This document shows, piece by piece, positions 22,245-31,414 of a stretch of 64,000 bases of DNA (positions within the stretch are counted from its first letter, which is position 1; every line of letters begins with the position of its first letter). The position numbers were made by a program, and so were the translations under genes. Below the pieces are notes generated by a model that worked only from the letters and a program-made list of their open reading frames with translations, made no database searches and had not been told where the DNA came from. The DNA is taken from NCBI GenBank assembly GCA_039707655.1, contig CM077666.1, positions 299,858,166-299,922,165 on the forward strand, read 5' to 3'. This DNA comes from Elymus sibiricus (lineage: Eukaryota > Streptophyta > Magnoliopsida > Poales > Poaceae).

Positions 22245-22525
22245 CTCCCTCTTTGTTTGCAGGTAATGCTCTCTTAGTTTCAAAATGTAGTGCAAATCAG
22301 ACGTGTCCATACTTTATCAAGTTCTACGAAAAATATATCAATATGCACAATACAAAATTAGAATCATTAGATTCATTCCGTTCGCAAAAAAGAAAATCAT
22401 TAGGAAGTGCACTTTTATATTTTATATGTCGGTAGTTTATTCTTTAAATTTGGTCAAATATAGACATGTTTGACTTTTAAAAAATCTAATATGCACTACA
22501 TGTCTACATTGTGAAACGGAGGGAG
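22245..22525. mobile_element. Stowaway MITE (mariner type), 281 bp
   Basis: Starts CTCCCTCTTTGTTTG and ends CGGAGGGAG, flanked by TA on both sides. It sits about 250 bp upstream of the small gene. Confidence 0.8.
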
Positions 22526-22700
22526 TATCCCTTTACAGCTACAACTGTACATTTCCGCAAAAAAATACACTGAAGATTTTTTTTTTCAATGGCCCTGTGC
22601 AACAGTGCAGGGACTAGAGGTCCACTGTGTCGACTCTGAACTGAGAAAGATACGGTACGCATATGGTCCCTGGTCTAGATAAGAAAGATTCAGAACGTAC

Positions 22701-22707
22701 TATAAAT
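22701..22707 (+). promoter_or_regulatory. TATA box of the small gene
   Basis: TATAAAT lies 75 bp before the ATG at 22782, which would give a leader of about 45-50 bases. This placement is the main support that the downstream ORF is a gene. Confidence 0.55.
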
Positions 22708-22781
22708 TGGCATGAACGTAATACCTCGAGCCTACACACCACAAGTACAGAAGAAACATACAACGACACCTCACCTGTGCA

Positions 22782-23096
22782 ATGGACATCGGTTTGTACA
22801 AGCGTGCTAGAGCGATGAGGCACAAGACGGCGATGCCCTTCCACCCCCGGTCGCCATCGGCGGCGGCCCCTGCCGCACCGGTCCAGACAGGCAACAAGGC
22901 GATGCCCCCCGCCGCCGCGCCATGGCCGCTGACGCCCGCTCCGCCGCCGGGGGTGATCACCGTGCAGGTGGTGGCGCCTGGCAACGGCAAGTACTGCGAC
23001 GGACCAGGAGGCGACGCCGACGTTGACCGCCGTGCTGCCTTGTACATATCGAGGGTGCAGGAGCGGCTCAGGCGCGAGGGCATGCACGAGCGCTGA
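22782..23096 (+). CDS. Small one-exon plant protein, 104 aa, unknown function
   Basis: I do not recognise a named family. The protein is basic at the N terminus (MDIGLYKRARAMRHK), then alanine/proline-rich to about residue 60, and ends in a probable helix DVDRRAALYISRVQERLRRE. Such a tail (Asp-Val-Asp, then an amphipathic Arg-rich helix) is common in small grass proteins and resembles the end of DUF761-type proteins. It has no signal peptide and no membrane segment. A TATA box lies at a fitting distance and the region is not obviously repetitive, although a Stowaway lies upstream and a fold-back MITE downstream. A longer antisense frame (22614-23189, minus) is judged to be its GC-rich shadow. 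Real-gene status is plausible; function is unknown. Confidence 0.55.
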   Translation: MDIGLYKRARAMRHKTAMPFHPRSPSAAAPAAPVQTGNKAMPPAAAPWPLTPAPPPGVITVQVVAPGNGKYCDGPGGDADVDRRAALYISRVQERLRREGMHER

Positions 23097-23327
23097 CGTG
23101 CCGGGGGAATAAGTACCCTGCTGATTCGTAGCGAGCTTTTCGATCTTGTTTTGCTTGAGTGATGCCGTACGTGCGTTGTGTAAAATCACGTGTGTGTGGG
23201 TTGATACAACCAGGCAAACTGTTTGAGTAGATTCGTGAAATCAACGTGCTTTCCGTATGATCCTCCAAGTGCGGTGTTGGAACTGTATTGAATATGGGTA
23301 TAGGTTCGAATATTCATTTCTGAGCTC

Positions 23328-23684
23328 GAGCTCATCTGCATCCTATGAATAGTAAAATTTAAAAAAAATGCTAAACAAATTCAAAAAATTCCGAAATTTT
23401 GTTGCATGGAAGATGATTCAATGCGTGAGGTCCGTGCCAAATTTCAACTCGTTTGGATTTCCGAGTTGCTCTCAGCAAAAAAAAACAGTCTAAACAGTAC
23501 ACTGTTTCACAGACCCTAAATTTGTCTTTTTTTTCTGAGAGCCACTCAGATGTCCAAATCAACTAAAATTTGGCATGGACCTCACGCACTGAAACATCTT
23601 CCATGCAAAAAAAAAATCAGAATTTTTTGAACTTTTGTAGTATTTTTTTTTATTTTACTGTTCATGAAGGGTGCAGATGAGCTC
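23328..23684. mobile_element. Fold-back MITE, ~357 bp hairpin
   Basis: Two long imperfect inverted arms of about 170 bp, with ends GAGCTCATCTGCA and TGCAGATGAGCTC, nearly meeting around 23490-23530. Arms carry mirrored motifs such as GCATGGAAGATG/CATCTTCCATGC and TGCGTGAGGTCC/GGACCTCACGCA. It is non-coding and a likely small-RNA source. Confidence 0.85.
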
Positions 23685-24195
23685 AGGAGCCAAATCGCCC
23701 CTCCCGTATAGGTCGTTTTCAGTTAGACTTGTAACAGAAGTTGGATGTTTGAGTCAAACATATGTAACATGAGCCTAACACACAGTTACCACCAGGTAAT
23801 CAAAATGAAGTTGCTAAAACCGATAGGTCAGACGTAAAATCACGAGAGACATTGTTTGATTGTCTTTAGTGCCCTTAAGGTCTTGGAGAATGCAAGGTGT
23901 TTAGAAAAGGTGCTTAAAAAAATAAACCAATTTCTTTAAAGTGTTGATGCTTATTTTTAGAGGGTTGATGCTTAATTAGGCACCACTCTTTTAGAGATAA
24001 GCACCGATGCTTAAGAAAAACTCGGTTTACTTTACAAAGCACCTCCCTAAACACCCTGCATTGTACAAGTCCCAATCATGTCCGGGTCTGGCTAATAAGA
24101 AGCAGCAATAGAGAATGCCCTCTGTAAGTACTTTCTAGTAAACCTCGATAAAAAAAATTACTGTCATGTTGTGATTGCCTGTCCTCAAAATATTA

Positions 24196-24248
24196 CTCCC
24201 TCCGTCCCATAATGTAAGACGTTTTTTGACATTATGGGACAGAGGGAG
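24196..24248. mobile_element. Minimal Stowaway MITE, 53 bp
   Basis: Starts CTCCCTCCGTCCCATAATG and ends in its near-perfect inverse ...GACAGAGGGAG, with TA on both sides. Only the terminal repeats and a ~10-base loop remain. Confidence 0.85.
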
Positions 24249-24325
24249 TAACTTACTAACATGCATACTATCACACTAAGATGTATAGCACATTTCCTTT
24301 TTCTCTATCAGCGTAGAGGGGCGTT

Positions 24326-24691
24326 TTGGCTCCTAGGAGCATATGCTCTTGTTTTTTAAAATGTGTTTCAAACGTATTTTGAAATGTCACAAAATTCCGA
24401 CAAAATGTTTCGCGCGTACATCTTGACATTCTACGCACTCACAAAGTCATTTCGTGAAAATTTGACAATTTTTGTGTCGCGTGTGAAAAAGACAAAATTC
24501 AGTGGTAAAAAGGGCTTTTCACGAGGCATTTCTTTGTCTTTTTTGCACAAACCGTAGAAAATGTCGGTTTTCCACAAAACTTGGCGTGCGCACATAGAAT
24601 ATCAAATTGTACGTGTCAAATTTTTATTCGGAATTTTTTGACATTTCGAAATGTTTTTCCGATGGCAGGAGCATATGCTCCTAGGAGCCAA
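24326..24691. mobile_element. Fold-back MITE with 23-bp perfect terminal repeats
   Basis: Bases 24326-24348 are the exact inverse of 24669-24691; the repeat begins TTGGCTCCTAGGAGC. Inner arms are partly inverted (CAAAATTCCGACAAAATG against CGGAATTTTTTGACATTT). The shared TTGGCTCCTxxGAGC end suggests kinship with 23328-23684, whose right flank reads GAGCTCAGGAGCCAAA. Confidence 0.85.
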
Positions 24692-26230
24692 AGCCAATTT
24701 CCACGTTTCTTCTCCCAAACCCTAGACTTATTTTGTCTTGTGTGAGTGCAAGCATCTAATAAGTGGGTGGAAAGTGATATTTTATCTTTTTATGTTTTCT
24801 TTTTCAAGGAGGGAGACTATTCTTACCTTTGATCAGACAACAGCAGAAAATTGATGTACCAAACGTTTAACAGTAAGATGCCGTAGGATATCTCTGGTCA
24901 GTACTTAGTGATTTTTTCTGCCTTCTACAAAACATTAACAGATGCCTATATGAAATGAAGAACATACGTACTCCATAGTATTCCTCTCCAAGCAGCACAA
25001 CTGATCAGGGTGCTCACAAGTCGGTGGTACTATAAGATTACAGTACTACAAAATCCATATCAATCTCCATTCGCTCTCATTTTGACGAGTACTCTTGTAC
25101 GACAATAGATAAGTTTCTCTTATGTTGCTAATAGTAGTACAGGATGCGACGCCATGGACCGGCAGTTGGAACTCCCCGAACCCCAGCGAGCCGCAGAACT
25201 CGCTCCACACATCAGGCTAAACATGAGCAAATTTGATCTCCATGTACTGGCACCATTGCAGTCAAGCGCCACTCTTGATTTGACACCGAGCTGCTGTAGA
25301 GTTTAGGGACAGAAAATAAGATGACACGGAATAAGTTCTATTGTAGCATGCCTAGTTATTTGCTAACCAAAATTTAACTTTCTGCCCAAAATCTTGAGTC
25401 GCCTATTTTATGGAAATCTTGTGTTCAGTTATTACGACACTGTTATGCAAGAAACCAATATGATTCTTATTCTAGACTAGATGATTTGCCACAGCCTGTT
25501 TGAGAATGATAAAACAACAATTTTCTTTTGAGGATGATTATTTATGTGGAACAATTGTATATCTACCTGAAAGCTGACTTCTATGCATTAATATTTGCTA
25601 AATGAAACTCTTTCGAGGATGAAACAATTGTATATCTGCCACTCCAAAAGTGTGCACTTGTGCATCTGCCATACATCCGTCAGAAATTGTCTAGTACCAT
25701 TGCAAACATGAGAAGTAGATATTTTTACACTTCGACGAGGGTCCACAGGTTTCACCACAGTCAATGACCCTCTGCCCTTAGAAGAGAAAACACGTGTTTC
25801 ATAAAATTTCAAAAACATAACTAAAACTTTTGAAAACAATACTCAATGTAAATTGTGGAATGATGTATGGACTTGCAAATTTTGGGCCAAAATATGTGCT
25901 GCTCTACTGTACGAAAAACTAATCATGTACACTTACAGTTGGTTTGTACCATCCCTTTTTTGTATAGCATACACATGGACATTTTGGCCAAATTTTGGCG
26001 TTCAAACTTCAACACACGATTTACATATAAATTTCAGCAGATTTGTAAAAACTTGAAAGTGAGTTTTTTCACCTCATATAGGGGCTATCAGTGGCAAATA
26101 AACACTATTTCATCTCTTCCTAATGGTACCAAAGCAATTACATGAGCTGTAATTATAAATTTATATAATTTTTGCAAACCTAGTGGTATATGTACAATTT
26201 TCCCCATTTCCTTTACCCGGAACTATTGGA
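24692..26230. other. Intergenic; possible fold-back at 25795-26075
   Basis: No gene found. GCAAATTTTGGGCCAAAAT near 25875 is mirrored by ATTTTGGCCAAATTTTGGC near 25980, suggesting a decayed fold-back MITE. Flanking DNA is AT-rich and featureless. Confidence 0.4.
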
Positions 26231-26234
26231 CATC

Positions 26235-27158
26235 GCACAACTCGGTCATGGTTTTTGGAATGATGAACTTCTACCCATTCACTAAAGGCATTGTTCAGGA
26301 TATCAGTAACTGGTACCATATCAGTCGGGTGTTGAGTACGGATAAACGGGCGAATTTCCCAGTTAATCAGCCGATAAATCAGTTAATCGGCTATTCGGTG
26401 GCCTTTCCAAACGGGCGAACTCTTACCCATTCACTAAAGGCAATGTTCTGATTAACTGGCAGATATTTGGAACAATGACTAAAGGTTTGGCTTGTGAAAC
26501 CTTATCAGCTCGGCCAACATTGATCCTAGGAGAGTAGACTTAATTAGTTGGAAACGAGAGGAATAGGGTATCGATCTGGTGCCATGTGCATAAGAACAAA
26601 TTTCTGGGTTGCTTCCCAGAAATTGGGAAACTGGGACAGGAAAGATTTGGAAAGCCCGCACAGAGCTAAAATGCAGACTCTTCTCAAAGTATGGAAAGAT
26701 TTGGGAAGCCCGTGTGGAGGCAAAATGCCAACTCTTCTCAATGAATTGTATTATAAGGGTGTATCTAATACTCCCTCCGTCCTAAAATAAGTGACTCAAC
26801 TTTGTACTAACTTTGTACTACAGTTAGTACAAAGTTGAGTCACTTATTTTGGGACGGAGGGAGTAGTAACAAAGTTGTACAGATAGATAACAGTATGTAT
26901 CACGGCACATGTCCGGCACATTAACACCATATCAAAGTAAGATAGCCATCAAAACTGTTTGAAATTGTACAACTTGGTCATGATTTTCCAAATGATGAAT
27001 TGTTACCCATTCGTTAAATGATTGGCTTGTGAAACCTTATCAGCTCAGCCGCCATTGATCCTAGCAGAGCAGACTCAATAAGTTGGAAATGAGAGGATTG
27101 GGAATCTCTTTGGCCACATAGAATCAAATTTCAGGGCTGTTTCGCAAAGTTTGAGACG
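26235..27158 (+). repeat. Local tandem duplication of non-coding DNA
   Basis: A block at about 26235-26745 recurs in diverged form at about 26965-27170 and, beyond the inserted retroposon, at 30429-30475. Shared strings include GGCTTGTGAAACCTTATCAG and AAAGATTTGG followed by AGCCC. Within the first copy a ~54-bp segment is itself tandemly repeated (26642-26695, 26696-26745), and a CCCATTCACTAAAGGCA motif flanks a ~155-bp insert (26274, 26429). Confidence 0.6.
26771..26863. mobile_element. Stowaway MITE, 93 bp
   Basis: Perfect-looking hairpin: CTCCCTCCGTCCTAAAATAA at the left mirrored by TTATTTTGGGACGGAGGGAG at the right, TA on both sides. It lies between the two duplicated blocks. Confidence 0.93.
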
Positions 27159-27511
27159 AAAAAGATTTGGAAAGGAGACCCCCGCGTCGCAGGGTGACTC
27201 GGGTGGAAAACAAACCCCAGCCTATGGCCTTCCCCACCATCTCCCCCTTCCTGCCGCCAGCCAAGCCTTTGCGGCCACCGAGGACGGCGGCGGCGAGGCA
27301 CCCGTCGCGCTTCACTTTGGATTGTCCATGCTTCTCATATGGTTGTCGGATGGACGGTGGCCTCTGGTGTCGGCGACGTGGGTGGACTGGACCTGTGATC
27401 ATGTTCCTGTTTGTCCCCGGTGTGCTCCCTTCATTCCCAAGTCGTCCCCATCATCCCCCTTCCCATCTCGGTCAGCTGAGCCAGATCCAGCTCCTCTTGT
27501 TCATCTCGGCC

Positions 27512-27720
27512 TGTTAAGCGTATCTATTAGCGCATGTACACAATAAGACCGGTTCCTTAGGATATGTTGCTAACCGCCATGCCTCCTAAATCCTCTCAGC
27601 TAGTGGCTTGATAGTAGGGATTAATTGAGAACGTGAGCTGCACTTGTACGTGTATATAAGCACTGGATGCCAATGAATATATAATCGTGAGTTCCATCCC
27701 AAACCTTCTTCCTCTCTACA
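27512..27720 (+). repeat. Copia 5' LTR
   Basis: Starts TGTTAAGCG and ends CTCTACA. The last ~175 bases match 29515-29692, including CACTTGTACGTGTATATAAG, which contains a TATA-like box; the first ~35 bases are not clearly conserved in the 3' copy. Confidence 0.8.
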
Positions 27721-27732
27721 TGGTATCAAAGC
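27721..27732 (+). other. Primer-binding site, initiator-Met tRNA
   Basis: TGGTATCAAAGC immediately follows the LTR; it differs by one base from the usual TGGTATCAGAGC. Confidence 0.8.
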
Positions 27733-28251
27733 AAAAGTTCGTGACCGACGTGTCGATCTCGCGCATTTTGTCGGCGAGCGTCTTCATGGGCATGAAATAC
27801 TCATCGATGGAGAAATCACCCTGGTAGAGGCCAAAGAACTCATGCTGGAGGAAGACGACGTGTTGCACACGGTTCTCTGGAAGAGGCCGCAGATCTTCGT
27901 CCAGACGGAGTAGGTGTCGTCGCCCTCGCGAACCACAATGTTAAAGATCTCCTAGGAAACCATCAAGTAAAGCCAACGAATGATAGTGGCGTCGACGGAG
28001 GACCAGTCATAGTCAAACTTCATGGGTTGCACGTCAACGGACTCGTCGATGTGATCATGAATTTGGAAGAAGCGGAAGGTAAGGGAGAAATATGTTTTCC
28101 AGACATAGAAGGTGGAGTCATTGAGGTCGATACAAACTGGAACATATTCATGAATGTTGACATGGCGAAGGGTAGCAGCGTTGAGAGGCTCGGCTAGCGC
28201 ACTAGAGAAAGGATTGGTCTTGCCGAAGACGGAGGAAGTAGGAGGATTCAT
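27733..28251 (-). pseudogene. Copia gag, inverted and broken
   Basis: From an ATG at 28251 reading leftward: MNPPTSSVFGKTNPF, then HEYVPVCIDLNDSTFYVW, the layout of copia gag (UBN2-type) N termini. An in-frame stop is at 27952-27954. The fragments beyond it (TYSVWTKICGLF, then in another frame GLYQGDFSIDEYF and KTLADKMREID) continue the gag. Its N terminus abuts the RT segment and its middle abuts the primer site, so the segment has been flipped within the element. Confidence 0.8.
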
Positions 28252-29528
28252 GCGTGAAAGAGTTTGACGCCTTGCGGCGGAACAAGACATGGCAACTCGT
28301 CCCACGACCACGGCACGCTACTCTCGAGCGGTACAAAGCACAATGGGTGGTTCACGGCTTCCGGCAGCACACCGACATAGACTTCACCGACACCTTCACG
28401 CCGGTTGTCAAACAGGGCACAATCCGCACTGTCCTCTAGCTCACGGTCATGGATGTCTCCATCGCCTTCCTTCACGGCAACCTCAACAAACAGGTTTTCT
28501 GCCAGCAGCCCACCGGCTTCAGCGGCGGCGACAACCCCGACCATGTGTGTCTACTCTCTCACTTGTTGTACAGGCTTAAGCAGGCACCGCATGCCTGGTA
28601 CCAGCAGATCACAGCGTGCGCCTCCAGCTGCGCTGCTCAGCTTCCGCTCCATGCACTCTGACACCTCGCTCTTTGTGTATCGTTATGGAGCTGCCACGGC
28701 ATACCTACTGCACTGCGTCAACGACATCATATTAACGGCATCCTCCAGCAAGCTCCTTCGATAGTTGATTGCCCGCTTACGCACCGAGTTCACCATCAAG
28801 GACCTCGGTCCTCCATTACTTCCTTGGCATTAAAGTGGTGCATCCTTGGACGACTTCTTCTTCTGTCAACAGAAGTATGCACACGAGCTGCTCGAGCATG
28901 CCGGCATGCTTAATTGCAAGCCCGCGGCAACACCCAGACACCATGGCCAAGCTCTCCACAGACGATGGCTCGCCGGCACTGGACGCCCCCTTCTACTGCT
29001 CCATCGTTGGCGCCCTACGGTATTTGACACTTACCCGGCCGAACTTAAAGTATGTCGTCCAGCAGGTGTGCCTTCACGTGCATTCATGACACGACGCTCA
29101 CTAGAACCTGGTGAAGCGGATTTTCCAGTACATTCGCTGCATCATGGTTCTCAGTCTCACCTTTCACGCGACGTCCTCAACCGACATTGTGGCGTACTCC
29201 AACGCCGACTAGGCCAATTGCCGACACCCGCCACTCGACGTCCGGCTACTACGAGCTGCATTGCAACGTCGCCAAGGCTACTGTGGTGTATCGTGACAAT
29301 GTCTCTGTCGTTTATCTCTCCACCAACCCCACGCATCATCGACGCACCAAGCACATCAAGCTCGACATCCATTTCATGCGCGAGCAGGCAGCTCTCGGGC
29401 GTGTTTGTGTTCTGCACGTTCCCACAGCCCAGCAGTGTGCAGATGTGATGACAAAGGGGCTGCCGACATCAACCTTTGAGGAAATTCGGTCTAGCCTATG
29501 CATCGTCGGAGTAGGACCGATTCCTTAG
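28252..29528 (+). pseudogene. Copia reverse transcriptase-RNase H, broken
   Basis: Pieces of pol in several frames: EFDALRRNKTWQLVPRP, DFTDTFTPVVKQGTIRTVL with a stop at 28437-28439, MDVSIAFLHGNLNKQVFCQQ, LLYRLKQAPHAWYQQ, ADTSLFVYR, then a degenerate catalytic box (YVDD-type reads CVND). RNase H pieces follow, including NVSVVYLSTNP and RTKHIKLDIHFMRE, and the frame ends at 29526-29528. It cannot make a working polymerase. Confidence 0.88.
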
Positions 29529-29692
29529 GATCTGTTGCTAACCGCCGCGCCTCCTAAATCTTCTTAGCTAATGGCTCGACAGTAAGGATTAGTTGAGGAC
29601 ATGAGCTGCACTTGTACGTGTATATAAGCATTGGAGGCCAATGAATATAATTGTGAGTTGCATTTGCATCCCAAACCTTATTCCTCTATACA
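29515..29692 (+). repeat. Copia 3' LTR
   Basis: Homologous to the last ~175 bases of the 5' LTR, ends CTATACA, and is followed by the CGGCC duplication. The start is uncertain because the pol reading overlaps it. Confidence 0.75.
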
Positions 29693-30501
29693 CGGCCAAA
29701 TCCGGTGGCGATTCCATCGGATCTAGTGCTCATTCCTCTCGTCGACTCGTATTGTTCGATGGTTGGCCTTGGTCACTTGTCGTAGGCCAGCCTGGTACCA
29801 CATGGTCGTTGGGGGGCTACATGTTGTTGGCTTGCGGTGGTGCGGCCATCTCCGGTGGTTCAACCCTCTTCTAGCTCCGCAGCTGGCCTTTCTACCGCTC
29901 CCCTACCCCTTGGCCGTTGGTGACGGTTGGCGCCCTCTTTCCTGCTCGCACGCCCCTCCTGCTCCCCTTCGGTTCATGTCCATCCACCCCTCGGTCCTCC
30001 TATGGCTTTAGCAACGGCTGGTCCAGTGGCGTTGGGCTGTTGGCCTCGTCGCTCGGTGACGCCGTGCCTATGCTCAAGCAAGTTGTGTTTGTTCAAGGTT
30101 GGTGGCGGACTCGTTCATGTGTTGCTTGTGCTTTAGTCGATGTCGTCGTTGTAGTCATGTTTTGGTCATGTTGTTACCGACTGTTGCACAAGCTCTTATA
30201 GTGGATATTTTCCTTCTTTCATGCTCTATGCAGCACTATTGCTCTTGTCTAGGTTGGGTTTGATGGTCTTCTAGCCATGGATCGTCAATTCTTGGTTTGG
30301 CAGTTTTAGGTCGGTTTTTTTTCTGCAGTTGGGTCATGTCTCTTTGATGTTGTATGGGTTGTGCCTTCTTGGCGTTGTATCATCTTTCTTAATGAAATCA
30401 CATGCAATTCTCCTGCATGGTCCATGAAAAAAAGATTTGGAGAGCCCACATGGAGCCAAAATGTAGACTCTTCTCCTGCCCGGTGTTTCATAGGCGCATC
30501 C

Positions 30502-30824
30502 TCACATCAGATGTCCTTGCGGTGAACGAGTGGCCTCACAACCAGTTTGGGTTTGTCATCAAGCCCATGAGATGGCCCTCCACAAGTGTATTCAGTGCCC
30601 TTTATCATTCAAGTTGGCAATTTGATAAACAGTGGCTTGCCATTGGGAGCATAGTGAACATGCAGTCCTTTAAATCAGTGGATGATTTGAGGCAAGGGGC
30701 TACACTGTTACACCAAAAGACAGTTGGCAGGAGCAGTCAAATCCTATACATCCTATGGAAGGCCTGGAAAGAGTGCAACAAGATAATTTTCAATGCAACT
30801 AGGATAATATCTTCCATTTTCTAA
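30502..30824 (+). pseudogene. LINE ORF2 C-terminal relic
   Basis: An open frame contains NEWPHNQFGFVIK and, near its end, ILYILWKAWKECNKIIFN, the pattern of the zinc-binding/RVT-associated C terminus of plant L1-type LINE ORF2 (ILW..W.ERN.RIF). The usual Cys/His residues of that region are largely missing. No upstream reverse transcriptase was found. Confidence 0.5.
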
Positions 30825-31251
30825 AAAAATAATTAGATGAACTACCACGAGGTGGCTTCTCTAGCTTTGGGAGACAATAATCAACAGGCAGTTAGTGCTA
30901 CAGACATTTGGGCGTAGACTGCTGTGGAATTGAGGGTTTCTTTGGCCTCGTTACTCTAAAATAGTGACCCACTAAATTACTCCTGCTATTGAAAAGGCAG
31001 AGCTCCTGGCAGTTTCCTCAAAAAAGAAGATAAATGATTAAAGCTAAGTATCATGAGCATTATATACTTGAGAAACTCAAATGGCAGCAGAAATATTCAT
31101 CACAGGTCCAAAAAAACAATGGTGAGCAGCATGTCTATAGTAATTGTCATCGCACATTAGAAATGTTATGTAATGAACGAATTGCAGTTAACATTCAATC
31201 ATGGAGTGCAAAGTTACAACTTCCAAAATAGTAGTGTCAAAACCTGAGTTT
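30825..31251. other. Intergenic, downstream of the primase gene
   Basis: No gene or definable repeat found. It lies between the LINE relic and the 3' end of the minus-strand primase gene and may contain its 3' UTR. Confidence 0.4.
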
Positions 31252-31325
31252 CTACTTGGTGGATGGACTGCTTTCTGCAGGAACATCCGACCTTAGGTCG
31301 ATAACTGACTCTGTACTGTTTGGTT
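31252..31325 (-). other. Candidate alternative terminal exon of the primase gene
   Basis: Preceded on the minus strand by the strong acceptor TTCATTCTGCAG. In one phase it reads 23 coding-like residues (ending AESSPSTK) and stops at 31254-31252; this phase would need a weak GTTAGA donor at the end of exon 18. Using the better GTGAGT donor gives a different phase and a 10-residue tail. Without splicing, exon 18 stops at 31415. Confidence 0.35.
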
Positions 31326-31414
31326 CTGCAGAATGAACAAATATTGGTGTCAATTCGAATTTCTTATATACTGAAAAAAGAAAAGGAAACACGGTTTCAT
31401 GTGTAATCAACGAT

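Larger units (their letters stand above)
27512..29692 (+). mobile_element. Degraded Ty1/copia element with inverted gag
   Basis: TSD CGGCC is exact at 27507-27511 and 29693-29697. Order: 5' LTR 27512-27720, iMet-type primer site 27721-27732, gag on the minus strand (27733-28251), RT and RNase H on the plus strand (28252 onward), 3' LTR ending 29692. Protease and integrase are missing. The family resembles short-LTR (Hopscotch-like) copia elements. Confidence 0.85.
27172..30428 (+). mobile_element. LINE-like retroposon with 13-bp TSD, ORF-less
   Basis: The 13 bases AAAAAGATTTGGA occur at 27159-27171 and 30429-30441. The insert has a GC-rich leader-like left part (27172-27511) and, beyond the nested copia, a T/G-rich right part (29693-30428) that looks like a plant LINE 3' UTR (TTTCTTAATGAAATC near 30390) and ends in A's. 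Without the copia it is about 1.08 kb and has no reverse transcriptase, so it is a non-autonomous or internally deleted LINE copy. Confidence 0.6.

Noticed and set aside
22614..23189. 191-codon minus-strand frame over the small gene
   Set aside because: GC-rich antisense shadow. The plus-strand frame has a TATA box, an ordered leader and a more protein-like composition.
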